Part shown: piece by piece, positions 8,999-18,294 of the stretch
Position numbering within the stretch: the first letter of the stretch is position 1
Layout: every line of letters starts with the position of its first letter
From: Pseudomonadota bacterium
GTDB lineage: Bacteria; Pseudomonadota; Gammaproteobacteria; Burkholderiales; Burkholderiaceae_F
Direction of reading: 5' to 3'
NCBI GenBank assembly: GCA_021842465.1
Contig: JAKBZN010000015.1
Span: 1 to 64,000, forward strand
Length of the DNA stretch: 64,000 nucleotides
Translations under genes and position numbers: made by a program
Notes under the pieces: generated by a model
The model's input: only the letters and a program-made list of their open reading frames with translations
What the model was told of the DNA's origin: nothing
Databases searched by the model: none

Positions 8999-9700
8999 AT
9001 GCAACCCAACCGTAGAGTCTTCCTCGGCCTGTTCTGCGCCCTGCCCGCGGCCTGCGTGTCCCTCGGCAATCAACGCGAACCCGGGGCGCCGATCGCAGCG
9101 CCGGCCGGCGCTGCCGTCCGCCCCCCGGCCGTCGGTCAGCGATGGGTGTACGAGGTGCGCGACATGTATCGCAACATGGTGGTCGACACGGTGACCGAAA
9201 CGGTGATCGCCGTCGCGCCCGACATCCGCCTGCAGCGGACCAGCGCGCGCCATGGCGCGCTGGCCGAGGAAATCCAGGGACCCTGGGGCATGATCGTGCA
9301 GGATCCGTATTGGGACCCGCCCGTCGTGTTTCTTGAACCGATCGCCGCATGGCCGCGGCTGCCGATCGAAGCCGGGACGTCGAAGTCCGTGCATGCCCGC
9401 TATCACACGCTCCGGACGCCCGATTTCGACATGCCGTGGTACCAGACCATGCACGTTCTCGGCTGGGAGTCGATTGCCGTTCCCGCCGGCACCTTCGACG
9501 CCGTCCGCTATCACAACACCATCGACTTCACGAGCAACGACTTCAACCGCACGGAGAGCTTCCGCAGCGAAATCGTCTGGTTCGCGCCGCGGATCGGGCG
9601 CTGGGCGCTGCGCCGCGCGCGAGGGTCCTACTTCACTCCCAACCGCGGCGGCCCGATGGTGGAACCGTATCTGCAGTGGAAACTGATTTCGTGGGCGTGA
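8999..9700 (+). CDS. Putative lipoprotein of unknown function
   Basis: The 233-residue protein begins MQPNRRVFLGLFCALPAACV, a short basic N-terminus, a hydrophobic stretch and the lipobox LPAAC, so it is probably a lipoprotein. The rest has no family I recognise. It is rich in beta-type sequence (RWVYEVRDMYRNMVVDTVTETV, and an aromatic C-terminal half) and has no further cysteine. TATAAA 12 bases before the ATG could be a promoter element or chance. It starts about 105 bases after the carbonic anhydrase hairpin and is convergent with the small gene at 9710. Confidence 0.72.
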   Translation: MQPNRRVFLGLFCALPAACVSLGNQREPGAPIAAPAGAAVRPPAVGQRWVYEVRDMYRNMVVDTVTETVIAVAPDIRLQRTSARHGALAEEIQGPWGMIVQDPYWDPPVVFLEPIAAWPRLPIEAGTSKSVHARYHTLRTPDFDMPWYQTMHVLGWESIAVPAGTFDAVRYHNTIDFTSNDFNRTESFRSEIVWFAPRIGRWALRRARGSYFTPNRGGPMVEPYLQWKLISWA

Positions 9701-9709
9701 CGGATTCGA

Positions 9710-9847
9710 TCACCCCGCGCCATCGCCCGTCCGCTTTTTCGCCCGCAGATACTCCCGAACCATCGCGAACAGAAAGACCATGGTCGTGACAACGACGGCG
9801 ATGCCGATGACCAGTACTCCCAACCGAAAGAAGGGCAGTGCTTTCAT
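9710..9847 (-). CDS. Small single-span membrane protein (45 aa)
   Basis: A short frame encodes MKALPFFRLGVLVIGIAVVV, continuing TTMVFLFAMVREYLRAKKRT plus five residues. A GAGGAAC ribosome binding site precedes the ATG by about eight bases. The protein is one transmembrane helix with a basic cytoplasmic tail by the positive-inside rule. It lies downstream of, and on the same strand as, the CACGC outer-membrane protein gene, so it may be its partner or an unrelated small gene. No family recognised. Confidence 0.55.
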   Translation of the reverse strand: MKALPFFRLGVLVIGIAVVVTTMVFLFAMVREYLRAKKRTGDGAG

Positions 9848-10058
9848 TTCCAGTTCCTCACCGGGACCCGGTCCGGAGTCCCCGCACCATCTTGCTTCTG
9901 CATCGGATCGGCACGCCGGCCCGCCTCCCGTCGCTGCGCCGGCCCTGCGACAGGAAGTCCGGCTGCAAGGGTAACCGAATCGGGCGGTACGGCGCGAACC
10001 GCCTTGACGGGTTGCGGAAAAACGTCGCGGGGCCGGGCGGTCGTCGTTCCCCGGCCGG

Positions 10059-11147
10059 TCAGAAGTTGTATCCCACCTGCATCTGCCAGATCGCCGAAGG
10101 CACCAGCTGCCCATAGTTCCCGGATGCGGGCACGTCCGTGAAGACGTGGTCGACGATCGGAATGTCGACGTTCGCATACAGCGTGAATTTCCGAAAGCTC
10201 ATGGCGACGCCCGGACCAATCAGCCAGCGCCGGAAGCCGCTGTTGGGCGAGGCCGCCGTGCCACTGTCGGGGTCGCGGTAGCTGGCCAGGATCTGCATCA
10301 GCGGCGCGATGTTCTGGAACGGGCCGTGTGCGCCGAGGTTGTATTGCAGGCCGGCCGCGGCATCGAGCTCGTTGCCTGGGCGGTACGTGCCCGTGGCGCC
10401 CGCGCGCTCCAGGAACGCGACGTCGTAGCGCGCCTGGGTGAAGTAGGAAAGCTTCATGTCCCGCGTCAGGAAGCCGACATGGTAGCCGCCGATCAGCAAA
10501 TCCGTGCTGCCGGTTCCCGGCAGCGTGTCCCGATCGTACGCCAGGCCACCGGTCGTGCCGAGGCGCGGGTTGGCGGGGACGTAGGGACCGGTGTAATTCC
10601 CGGTCGGCAGCTTCAGGCCGAAGGTCAAGCCGGTCGAGTGATCGGCCGAGAACCCCGAATAGACGCCCTGCACCATCGTGTCGCCGAGGGCGGTGAGGTT
10701 GCTCGTGTAGGTCGACCCCGCGGGGTATGCCGTGCCGTCGCCGGTCGAGGTGAACGCGCGCTGGAAGATCGGCATCTCGACCATCACCCCCCAGTCGGCG
10801 TTGAACATGTACTGCGCCCCCAGCGTGTAGAAACTGGTCCGGATGGCCTTGTCCGCGTTCTCGGAGGCGGGCGCATACGAACTGCCGACCCGGTTCTTGT
10901 TCTGGTTCATGAAGTCGTAGCGCAGCCAGGCGCTCCAACCGGACTCCGAGGCGTTCGGAAACGCGTTCGTCGCACCCAGATCGAAGATGTCGCAGCCGCA
11001 GGCGCAGGCCTCGGCCGCGCCAGGGGCCAGGGCGGTGCCGAACGCGACGGTCAGGACCGCCGCCACCGCGCGAAGCCGCAATCCGCAATCCGTACCGCCC
11101 GACGATGCGGGAAAAGGCCGGAAACGGCGCGAAGAAACCCCAGTCAT
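10059..11147 (-). CDS. Outer-membrane beta-barrel protein with N-terminal CACGC motif
   Basis: The 362-residue protein has a signal peptide (basic start, then RAVAAVLTVAFGTALAPGAA) ending at AEACACGCDIFDLG, so the mature N-terminus carries three closely spaced cysteines. The body alternates aromatic and polar residues in the manner of beta strands (for example WSAWLRYDFMNQNKNRVGSS, FTLYANVDIPIVDHV) and ends in VGYNF with a terminal Phe, the usual signature for outer-membrane insertion. It resembles uncharacterised proteins annotated as transporters. The cysteines could bind a metal or haem. The start is uncertain; ATG at 11174 is an alternative. Confidence 0.68.
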   Translation of the reverse strand: MTGVSSRRFRPFPASSGGTDCGLRLRAVAAVLTVAFGTALAPGAAEACACGCDIFDLGATNAFPNASESGWSAWLRYDFMNQNKNRVGSSYAPASENADKAIRTSFYTLGAQYMFNADWGVMVEMPIFQRAFTSTGDGTAYPAGSTYTSNLTALGDTMVQGVYSGFSADHSTGLTFGLKLPTGNYTGPYVPANPRLGTTGGLAYDRDTLPGTGSTDLLIGGYHVGFLTRDMKLSYFTQARYDVAFLERAGATGTYRPGNELDAAAGLQYNLGAHGPFQNIAPLMQILASYRDPDSGTAASPNSGFRRWLIGPGVAMSFRKFTLYANVDIPIVDHVFTDVPASGNYGQLVPSAIWQMQVGYNF

Positions 11148-11262
11148 GATGCGACCCCACAGCGAATGGAACATGGGCGCGCATGCTATCGGGGACCGGC
11201 ACGTTTGCCGATGCGACAGATTGTCGCATCGGCGGGCGGACGGTTCCGCCGCCCGGTGCATC

Positions 11263-11727
11263 TCAACGATTGCGCAGGAAATCCGCGGTCCGGAAAAACG
11301 CCGCGATGAGTTGCGCGCGCAGGCGCTCGTCGGCGACTTCCTCGGTCAGCGCGCGCGTCATGCAGGCCATCCAGGCATCCCGCTCGGCATCGCCGATCGG
11401 AAACGGCATGTGCCGCTGACGCAAGCGAGGATGCCCGAAACGCTCGGCATACAACGGCGGTCCGCCGAGCCAACCGGACAGAAACAGGAAGAATCGCTCC
11501 TTCGTCTCCGCGAGGTCGGACGGGTGCAGCGCACGGATGTCCCGCGCAACCGGCAGTTCCTCCATGAGCTGGTAAAACCGCTCCACCAGCCGGCGCACCG
11601 CGGCTTCGCCGCCGATCGCGTCGTAATGCGGATTGCCGCCGGAGAAGACCGGCGCCGCGCGCCCATTCGGCGGAGCCGAGGGTGCGTCGACGGCGACGGC
11701 GCTCCGGTTTCGATCGTGTTCGTGCAT
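11263..11727 (-). CDS. Group II truncated haemoglobin
   Basis: Truncated haemoglobins bind O2 or NO on a 2-over-2 helix fold. After a 30-residue unstructured extension the protein has PHYDAIGGEAAVRRLVERFY (helix B region), the FLFLSGWLGGPPLYAERFGH segment typical of group II, the proximal histidine in RLRQRHMPFPIG and the group II tryptophan in AERDAWMACM. It lies 115 bases upstream of the CACGC outer-membrane protein on the same strand, so the two may share a transcript. A distant GGAAGGAG precedes the chosen ATG; an upstream ATG at 11760 is possible. Confidence 0.9.
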   Translation of the reverse strand: MHEHDRNRSAVAVDAPSAPPNGRAAPVFSGGNPHYDAIGGEAAVRRLVERFYQLMEELPVARDIRALHPSDLAETKERFFLFLSGWLGGPPLYAERFGHPRLRQRHMPFPIGDAERDAWMACMTRALTEEVADERLRAQLIAAFFRTADFLRNR

Positions 11728-11807
11728 GGCCGGGCAATGCTCCTTCCAGGATGGAACCACACGATACCCATTGCTGCGCGACCCGGGACGGGTCCCGCAC
11801 CCGCGCG

Positions 11808-12905
11808 CTACGCCGCAGCGACGATCGCGGCCCGGCGCGCCGCGGCGATCGCGGCGGCAATTGCACGCGCATCCGGGCCGGCCTTGGCCGCGACCGCGCC
11901 GGCATCGATCGATGCCGCAGCCGCCGCAGCCGCGCGCCAGGGTTCGCCGTCGAGCCCATCCAGCGCCCGCATCGCGTCGAGCAGGTGCGCGAACCGCTCC
12001 GGGCGGCGCAGGGCGTCGGCGCGCTCCAGCACCGCCAGCACCCGCACCGCATCGTCGGCACCCGGCGCCGTGCGCAGATCGGACCGCAGGTCATGCAGCA
12101 GGCGCGCGAGCTGGATCGAATCGGCATCGGCGCGCAACCGGCTCAGCCAGGCCCGCAAGGCCTCGCCCGAGCGCGCGCACGATGCCAGCACGGCAAACCG
12201 CACCGCCAGCGGGGCGGCGGCCGCGGCGGCGCGATCAAGGGCCTCCAGCACGCTGCCGGTCGGCGCCAGTTCGGGGGCGATGCGGGCCAGCAACCCCGTC
12301 TCCACCAGCACCGCAAACATGCGCGCCGGGCGGTCTTCCATCAGCCCGCGCGCGATCTCCTGCCACACCCGCTCCGGCACGAGCGCATCCGCTTCGCCGC
12401 CGGCAACCATGGCGCGCGCCAGCGCCATGGTCTCGGGCGCGATCGCGAAGTCCGCGAACCGCGCGGCGAACCGGGCAAGGCGCAGGATCCGCACCGGGTC
12501 CTCGACGAACGCCGGCCCGACATGGCGCAGGACGCGCGCGCGCAAGTCCGCCAAGCCGCCATATGGATCGATCACCTCGCCGGCGGCGTCGAACGCCATC
12601 GCGTTGATCGTGAGATCGCGGCGGGCAAGGTCCTGCTCGAGCGTGACGTCGGGCGCGGCGTGCACGACGAACCCGCGATACCCTGGCGCGGTCTTGCGTT
12701 CGGTGCGCGCCAGCGCGGTTTCCTCCCGCGTCTGCGGGTGCAGAAACACCGGAAAATCGCGACCAACCGGCTGGTAGCCCTGCGCGATCATCTCTTCCGG
12801 CGTGGCCCCGACCACCACCCAGTCGCGATCCCCGCGACGCACCGGGGTTCCCATGCGTTCCAGCAGGCAATCGCGCACCCAGCCGCCGACGACGTACGCC
12901 TTCAC
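11808..12905 (-). CDS. cca: tRNA CCA-adding nucleotidyltransferase
   Basis: This class II nucleotidyltransferase adds or repairs the 3-prime CCA of tRNA. The start GTG is preceded by a strong GGAGGGG. The protein opens [20 protein letters not shown], followed by [16 protein letters not shown] with the metal-binding Asp pair, then [12 protein letters not shown] and [15 protein letters not shown], all diagnostic. At 365 residues it is shorter than the E. coli enzyme and ends in an Ala-rich stretch; I see no C-terminal HD phosphohydrolase motif, so it is probably the form without that domain. It overlaps lplT by four bases. Confidence 0.94.
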   Translation of the reverse strand: MKAYVVGGWVRDCLLERMGTPVRRGDRDWVVVGATPEEMIAQGYQPVGRDFPVFLHPQTREETALARTERKTAPGYRGFVVHAAPDVTLEQDLARRDLTINAMAFDAAGEVIDPYGGLADLRARVLRHVGPAFVEDPVRILRLARFAARFADFAIAPETMALARAMVAGGEADALVPERVWQEIARGLMEDRPARMFAVLVETGLLARIAPELAPTGSVLEALDRAAAAAAPLAVRFAVLASCARSGEALRAWLSRLRADADSIQLARLLHDLRSDLRTAPGADDAVRVLAVLERADALRRPERFAHLLDAMRALDGLDGEPWRAAAAAAASIDAGAVAAKAGPDARAIAAAIAAARRAAIVAAA

Positions 12906-14149
12906 GACCGCCCCTCCGGCACCCCATGCCGGGCGACGGCGACCGCCGCCCGGCGGCGCCGCAGGCTGCCGATCCGGGCAAACCAGACCACGGCGATGCT
13001 CGCCGAAAGCGCGACCCCGAAGCCCACCGCGATCATCGCCACCGGCACGCCGATCCGGACGGCCATCGCATACCCGCCGACCATCAGCAGCATCAACAGG
13101 TTTTCCGCCAGATTCTGGATCGCCACGGCATGGCCCGATCCGACACTTTCCCGCCCCGCCTCCTGCAACAGGGCATTGAGCGGCACCACGAAGAACCCCC
13201 CCGCGGCGCCGACGAACCCCATGACCGCGAACGCGAGCGCAACGCCATGCGTTCCCGCCAACAGGCACACCGCCGCGCCGATCGCAACGCCCGCCGGCAT
13301 CGCGCGCTCCGGGTTCGCCAGGGTGACGAACCGCGCCGCCAGCGCCGCACCCAATACGATGCCGCCGGCAACCGCGCCGTTCAGGTATGCCGGCATGCGG
13401 TTATCGGAAATCCCCAGCGCGATCGGCACCCAGGCCACGAGCAGGAAGCGCAAGGTCGCGCCCGCCCCCCAGAAGAGGCTGGTTCCCGCGACGGAAAACC
13501 GCGCATCGGCGCTGCCGAACAGCGCGCGGACCGCTCGCCCGAAGTCGCGCAGGATCGCCGACGGCGCCATGCCATCGAAGCCGTGGGCGGGTGCGAGCCG
13601 GGGAATCGCCAGATTGGCGAGCAGCGCCGCGCCGTAGCAGGCCACCACCACCCACAGCGCGCCCGCAACGCTCCAATCCGCCAGGACGCCCCCCGCGACC
13701 GCGCCGATCAGGATCGCGGCAATCGTCGACCCTTCCATCCAGCTGTTGGCGGCGACCAAGCGATCGGGATCGACCAGTTCGGAAAGGATGCCGTACTTCG
13801 CCGGCGAATAGGCCGCCGCGCCGATCCCGACCACGCCATAGGCAACGAAGGCATTCGCGCCGAGCGTCATGGCCAGCGCCCCGAGCAGTTTTCCCGCGTT
13901 GGCGAGCAGCATCGCCCGACCCTTGGGGATGGCATCCGCAAGGGGTCCGGCGAACGGCGCCAGCACGATGTACGCGGCGATGAACGACTCCTGCAGCGCG
14001 GGTTCGGTCCAGGCCGGATAGTGTCCCCGCTTGAGCAGCGCCAGCGCGGCGAACAGCAGCGCGTTGTCGGCCATGGCGGAAAGGAACTGGGCGATCAGCA
14101 CCGCGGCCATGCCGCGGGACGAAAGCGTGCGGAAAATGGGAGCGCCCAT
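12902..14149 (-). CDS. lplT: Lysophospholipid transporter LplT
   Basis: LplT is an MFS flippase that returns lysophospholipids to the inner leaflet for re-acylation. The protein matches LplT along its length: [76 protein letters not shown] and [16 protein letters not shown]. About twelve hydrophobic segments are visible. The ATG at 14149 lies inside a perfect 17-bp hairpin; an ATG at 14110, just after the hairpin and aligning with the start of the conserved region, is an equally possible start. The stop overlaps cca. Confidence 0.93.
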   Translation of the reverse strand: MGAPIFRTLSSRGMAAVLIAQFLSAMADNALLFAALALLKRGHYPAWTEPALQESFIAAYIVLAPFAGPLADAIPKGRAMLLANAGKLLGALAMTLGANAFVAYGVVGIGAAAYSPAKYGILSELVDPDRLVAANSWMEGSTIAAILIGAVAGGVLADWSVAGALWVVVACYGAALLANLAIPRLAPAHGFDGMAPSAILRDFGRAVRALFGSADARFSVAGTSLFWGAGATLRFLLVAWVPIALGISDNRMPAYLNGAVAGGIVLGAALAARFVTLANPERAMPAGVAIGAAVCLLAGTHGVALAFAVMGFVGAAGGFFVVPLNALLQEAGRESVGSGHAVAIQNLAENLLMLLMVGGYAMAVRIGVPVAMIAVGFGVALSASIAVVWFARIGSLRRRRAAVAVARHGVPEGRS

Positions 14150-14161
14150 TTTCCGCACGCT
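14124..14161 (-). repeat. Perfect 17-bp hairpin covering the lplT start
   Basis: Arms at 14124-14140 and 14145-14161 are exact inverted repeats with a four-base loop. In the minus-strand mRNA the hairpin starts at the last base of the upstream gene's coding sequence, contains the lplT ATG at 14149 in its 5-prime arm and is followed by CUUUCGUCC. It can be read as a terminator with a poor U tract or as a structure that hides the lplT start. Confidence 0.75.
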
Positions 14162-15135
14162 CAACCGTGTCCCGCCTGCGCGCGAAACCCGTCCATCCGC
14201 GTGCGCGGATGCAGACCGGCAAGATACAGCGCCGCCTCCGGCTCCATCGGAGCGGGTCGAATCCCCAGTTCCGGCGCCGGACGATAGGGCTGCGTGCTGG
14301 CCACGTTGTCGACGCTCAGGCTGTCGAGGTTGTCGCGGGTGAGGGGCGGTTCCCCCGGCAGCAGTTCGAGGGTGTCGGCCAGCAGGTAGGCGAGGAAATC
14401 GGGCAAGCCGATCACCGGCCGAGGGTGGCCGGATGCCCGCGCGGCGAACTGCACGAGCCGGCGCAACGGATATACGGTGGGTCCGCACAGTTCGTAGGTC
14501 TTGCCGAACGTCGCGGGCTCGTCGAGGGCGTTGCCGATCGCCGCCGCCACGTCTTCCACCCAGACCGGCTGCAGCCGCGCGGCCGGCCTGCCGAGCAGCA
14601 GGACCGGCAGACACGCGGCGAGGCCGGCAAACCGGTTCAGGAACTGATCGCCGTCGCCGAACACCACCGAGGGCCGGAAGATCGTCGTACCGACGGGGCC
14701 GGCGCTGCGGACGATGTCTTCGCCGTCCCCCTTGCTGCGGAGGTAGGCGGAAGGCCCGTTGCCATCGGCACCCAGCGCGCTGACATGAAGCAGCCGCTCG
14801 ATGCCGCGCGCCTTGCACGCCGCCGTGAGCCGGCGGGGCAACTCGACGTGGACGGCGCAGAACCAGCGTCCGTACGGATGCTGGGTGCCGGGATCGTGGA
14901 GGATGCCGACGAGGTTGATGACGGCGTCGCAGCCTGCAAGCAGCCGATCGAGCGTCGCCGGATCATGGATGTCGGCCTCGACGATCTCGACGGTCGGCAG
15001 CACGGCGAGTTCACGCGCCTGCGTGAGCCGCCGCGTTGGGACCCGCACCCGGCGCCCCTCCGCCGCCAGGCGATCGACGACCGAGCGACCGACGAAACCG
15101 GTCCCTCCGAGAACGAGGATATTCTGGTGGCGCAT
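14161..15135 (-). CDS. Complex I NDUFA9-like NAD(P)-binding protein
   Basis: This is an atypical extended SDR, the bacterial relative of the complex I accessory subunit NDUFA9. The 324 residues start MRHQNILVLGGTGFVGRSVV with the GGTGFVG dinucleotide motif, followed by ADIHDPATLDRLLAGCDAVI, NLVGIL and HVSALGAD, then the family segment IFRPSVVFGDGDQFLNRFA. The substrate is unknown; family members bind a nucleotide and may act in quinone-related or structural roles. It is immediately followed by the hairpin that covers the lplT start. Confidence 0.88.
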   Translation of the reverse strand: MRHQNILVLGGTGFVGRSVVDRLAAEGRRVRVPTRRLTQARELAVLPTVEIVEADIHDPATLDRLLAGCDAVINLVGILHDPGTQHPYGRWFCAVHVELPRRLTAACKARGIERLLHVSALGADGNGPSAYLRSKGDGEDIVRSAGPVGTTIFRPSVVFGDGDQFLNRFAGLAACLPVLLLGRPAARLQPVWVEDVAAAIGNALDEPATFGKTYELCGPTVYPLRRLVQFAARASGHPRPVIGLPDFLAYLLADTLELLPGEPPLTRDNLDSLSVDNVASTQPYRPAPELGIRPAPMEPEAALYLAGLHPRTRMDGFRAQAGHG

Positions 15136-15221
15136 CGCGTCCGTCTACAAGGGAAACAGCGACGGATTGTAAAGGCTACCCACCAGGAAGATCCGCCCGA
15201 CGCGCCCCGCTCCCCCCGCCG

Positions 15222-17354
15222 TCAGGGGAGATCCGCGGCGGGGATCGGCTCCGGCATCACCGTCGCCAGCAACGTCTTGAGCGGCACCGGCCGGCGGCCG
15301 AGCAGCGATTCGTAGACGGTGGTGTTGAACAGCACCTTCTGCACGTAGCCGCGCGTTTCCTGCACCGGGATCGCTTCGGCGAACAGGGCCCCGGATACGG
15401 GATGGGTCAGGGACGCGCGCCAGCGCCGCACCGCATGCGGGCCGGCGTTGTAGGCCGCCGACGCAAGCAAGGGCATGCCGCCCTGATCGTCGTAGACGAG
15501 CTTGAGGTATTCGGTCCCCAGCTTCAGGTTGGTCTCGACGTCCGAAACGTGATCGGGGCGAAATGCCGTCAGGCCCATCCGGTGGGCGACGTAGCGCGCG
15601 GTCGACGGCATCAACTGCATCAGGCCGATCGCCCCCGTCCGCGAATACACCCGCTGGATGAAGCGGGATTCCTGGCGGATCAATCCGTAGACCCAGGCCG
15701 GATCGAGATCGCGCGACGACGCGTCCTGCGTCAGGAGGTCCCGATACGGCGTCGGAAACTGTTGCGCCAGGTCGATTCCGCCGCGAACCCGCTCGGAGGA
15801 CGCGATCATGCGATCGAGCAGCCCCCAGCGCCGGCCCAGTTCCGCCGCCGCGCGCAGGGTTCGGTCGTCCATGCCCTGCAGCGCCCAGCTCCACTCGGCG
15901 TTGCCGAACCAGCGCAGATCCATTTCGTAGAGCTTGCGCGCGCGAAGAAACCCCGGACGTCGCGCCAGTTCCTCGACAAGCCGCGGATCGGGCGCAGGTT
16001 GCCGCGGGAATGCGCGCGGCGGCAACCCCAGATCCTCGGCGGCGAGCATGCCGTAGTAGTCGAACCGGCGGGCGAGCCGGCGCAGCACGGCACGCCCTTC
16101 GGGCCCCTGCCCCAAGGCAATCCGCGCCTGCGCGTCCCAGTACATCCAGTTCGGCTGCTCCCGCAGCCGGGGGGGCAGCGCGGCGATCGCTCGGCGCAGC
16201 ACCCACCAGGTCGCCCGGCTGCGCGCCCCGGTCCGCCGCGACGCCGACGTCGGTGTCGATGCCGGCGGATCGGCGAACCCCCGCGGGTTCGGATTGAAAC
16301 CCACGCTGGCGCCCTGCCAGAGCGCCGCGCGAGCCCGCGCCGTCAGCACCGCATCGGCCTGCGTCGCGTCGGGCCCCATGCCGAGACGCTTGCCGCCGCG
16401 GGCAAACCAGCGTGACGCCTGCGGCATCCAGCGGTATTCCGCCAGCGTCGCGATCCGGCCCCAGACGGCCGCCCGCTCGTCGGCGCGGAAACGCCGGTCG
16501 ACGCGCGCCGCATACCAGGCGGCGCGGTCGGGCGCCGCCCGCGCCAGCGCCACGAGCGCCAGCGCCAGCATCGGGTGGGGAATGCGGTCGAGATGCGCGC
16601 GGTGGCGACCGAACCAGATCCCCGGACCGCTCAGGATGCGGCGAACCGCCCGCGCCTCCCAATGCGGCAGGCGCGCATCGGCCAACCGCACCGCGGGGGT
16701 GAACTGGCGACTTTCCTCGAGCGCCATCAGACGCGGCCAGACCGGCATCGCGTCGTCGTCGAGCAGGCGGTCGGCGAGCGCCGAACAGGCTTCGCCGCCG
16801 GGACTGGTGACATTGGCCAGCACGCGCCGCGCCTCCAGGGCGACCTTCTTGCGGCGCGCGGGCGCGGACTGGTCATAACTGGCCAACCAGGAGGCGCAGA
16901 CGAGCTGCGGGTCGGTGATCACGCCGCCGAGCGTGGGCCGCAACTTCTCGAACGCGGCGAAGTCGCCCTTGCGCGCCAAGGCCATCAGCCAGTCGGCACG
17001 CATGCGCGCGGCGAGGGGCGTGTCGGCATAGCGCCGCAGGAAGGCCTGCGCCGCGGTGTCGTCGTACTCCGGCCCACGCAGGCGCAACTCGGCCTGCCAG
17101 TAGGCGACGTAGGGCGCGAGGATGCTTGCCGCCGCGTGCGGCGCCAGGTCGTTGACGCGATCCAGGTCGCCCTCGGTAGCGGCTTCATGGATCTGCAGCA
17201 CGACCCGATCGGCATCCGTCAGGTCATCGGCCGGGTTGGCGGCCGCCGTGGCGACCAGGGACCCCGCCAGCGCCAGGCCTGCGATGGCGGCGAATGTCGC
17301 GCGGACGATCCGCCCCTTCGTGACCGCGCCCGCGGTCGCGAGGAGGGGGATCAG
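15222..17354 (-). CDS. Soluble lytic murein transglycosylase (Slt-type)
   Basis: Slt-type enzymes cleave the glycan strands of peptidoglycan to 1,6-anhydro products. The N-terminal two thirds is a helical repeat domain (signal-like RATFAAIAGLALAGSLVATA first). The C-terminal catalytic domain has RQESRFIQRVYSRTGAIGLM with the catalytic Glu, QLMPSTARYVA, and ASAAYNAGPHAVRRW. No ATG, GTG or TTG occurs in frame between the end of metF and the mature region. The best candidate is CTG at 17354 in a CTGA overlap with the metF stop. An ATG at 17492 would put 140 bases inside metF. Confidence 0.88.
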   Translation of the reverse strand: MIPLLATAGAVTKGRIVRATFAAIAGLALAGSLVATAAANPADDLTDADRVVLQIHEAATEGDLDRVNDLAPHAAASILAPYVAYWQAELRLRGPEYDDTAAQAFLRRYADTPLAARMRADWLMALARKGDFAAFEKLRPTLGGVITDPQLVCASWLASYDQSAPARRKKVALEARRVLANVTSPGGEACSALADRLLDDDAMPVWPRLMALEESRQFTPAVRLADARLPHWEARAVRRILSGPGIWFGRHRAHLDRIPHPMLALALVALARAAPDRAAWYAARVDRRFRADERAAVWGRIATLAEYRWMPQASRWFARGGKRLGMGPDATQADAVLTARARAALWQGASVGFNPNPRGFADPPASTPTSASRRTGARSRATWWVLRRAIAALPPRLREQPNWMYWDAQARIALGQGPEGRAVLRRLARRFDYYGMLAAEDLGLPPRAFPRQPAPDPRLVEELARRPGFLRARKLYEMDLRWFGNAEWSWALQGMDDRTLRAAAELGRRWGLLDRMIASSERVRGGIDLAQQFPTPYRDLLTQDASSRDLDPAWVYGLIRQESRFIQRVYSRTGAIGLMQLMPSTARYVAHRMGLTAFRPDHVSDVETNLKLGTEYLKLVYDDQGGMPLLASAAYNAGPHAVRRWRASLTHPVSGALFAEAIPVQETRGYVQKVLFNTTVYESLLGRRPVPLKTLLATVMPEPIPAADLP

Positions 17355-18238
17355 GCGCCGGCAGCGGGCGGGAGCGCGTCGGTCGTCGGCACCGGCAGCC
17401 CGAGCCGGCGCCAGAGTTCGGTCGTCGCGTGCGCGGAGTTCATCGTATAAAAATGGAGCCCGGGAGCTCCATGCGCAAGCAGACGTTCGCATAACGTGGT
17501 CACGACATCGAGGCCGAACGCGCGGATCGAGTCCCGATCGTCGCCGAAGCTTTCGAGGCGGCGCCGGATCCAGCGCGGAATCTCCGCGCCGCAACTGTCG
17601 GAAAACCGCGCAAGCTGCGAAAAATTCGTGATCGGCATCACCCCGGGTACGATCGGTACCGTGCATCCTGCGCGCGCGGCCTCGTCGACGAAGCGCAGGT
17701 ATGCGTCGCCATTGTAGAAGTATTGCGTGATCGCCGAGTCCGCACCGGCGTGCACTTTTTCCACGAAATGACGAAGGTCTTCGGCCGGGGAGCGCGCCTG
17801 CGGGTGCATCTCGGGATACGCCGCGACCTCGATGTGGAATGCCGCGCCGAATTCCGCGCGCACGTACGCCACCAGGTCGGCCGCAACCCGGAAGTCGCCG
17901 TTCGACGCCGCCATGCCGGAAGGCAGATCGCCGCGCAGCGCGACGATCTGGCGGATCCCCGCGGCCCGATAGGTTTCGAGGAGATCACGCAGTTCCCCGC
18001 GAGAACTGGCGATGCAGGACAGGTGCGGCACCGCGCGCAGGCCCGCGCGATGGATCTCGAGGGCGGTGCTCAGGGTGCCTTCCCGCGTCGAGCCGCCCGC
18101 CCCGAAGGTCACCGAGTAGTAGGCGGGCCCGAGCCGGGCCAGTGCGGTGCGGGTGGCGCGGAGTTTCTCCACCGCCTCCGCGGTGCGGGGCGGCGAGAAC
18201 TCGACGCTGAAGATGCCGTTGGATTTTGCGATTGCCAT
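17351..18238 (-). CDS. metF: Methylenetetrahydrofolate reductase MetF
   Basis: MetF reduces 5,10-methylene-THF to 5-methyl-THF, the methyl donor for MetE. The 295-residue protein contains FSVEFSPPRT at the start (catalytic Glu), SVTFGAGGSTREGT, the flavin-site segment IVALRGDLPSG, HIEVAAYPEMHPQA, and the GADSAITQYFYN and VPGVMPITN segments of the barrel. It lies 56 bases downstream of ahcY on the same strand and probably shares its SAH-controlled transcript. It touches the transglycosylase gene through a CTGA overlap. Confidence 0.95.
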   Translation of the reverse strand: MAIAKSNGIFSVEFSPPRTAEAVEKLRATRTALARLGPAYYSVTFGAGGSTREGTLSTALEIHRAGLRAVPHLSCIASSRGELRDLLETYRAAGIRQIVALRGDLPSGMAASNGDFRVAADLVAYVRAEFGAAFHIEVAAYPEMHPQARSPAEDLRHFVEKVHAGADSAITQYFYNGDAYLRFVDEAARAGCTVPIVPGVMPITNFSQLARFSDSCGAEIPRWIRRRLESFGDDRDSIRAFGLDVVTTLCERLLAHGAPGLHFYTMNSAHATTELWRRLGLPVPTTDALPPAAGA

Positions 18239-18294
18239 GGGATTTCCCGATGGTGTGCCGGTGCGGGTGCGGCCCCGTGCGATATCGGGCGGCA

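Noticed and set aside
8955-9010. TATAAA before the lipoprotein gene as a promoter
   Set aside because: It is only about 12 bases before the ATG with no matching minus-35, so too close to be a confident promoter; noted in the gene entry only.
12902-12905. Frameshift in cca because it is shorter than the E. coli enzyme
   Set aside because: The start has a strong ribosome binding site and all nucleotidyltransferase motifs are in one frame. Forms without the HD domain are known, so the shorter length is natural.
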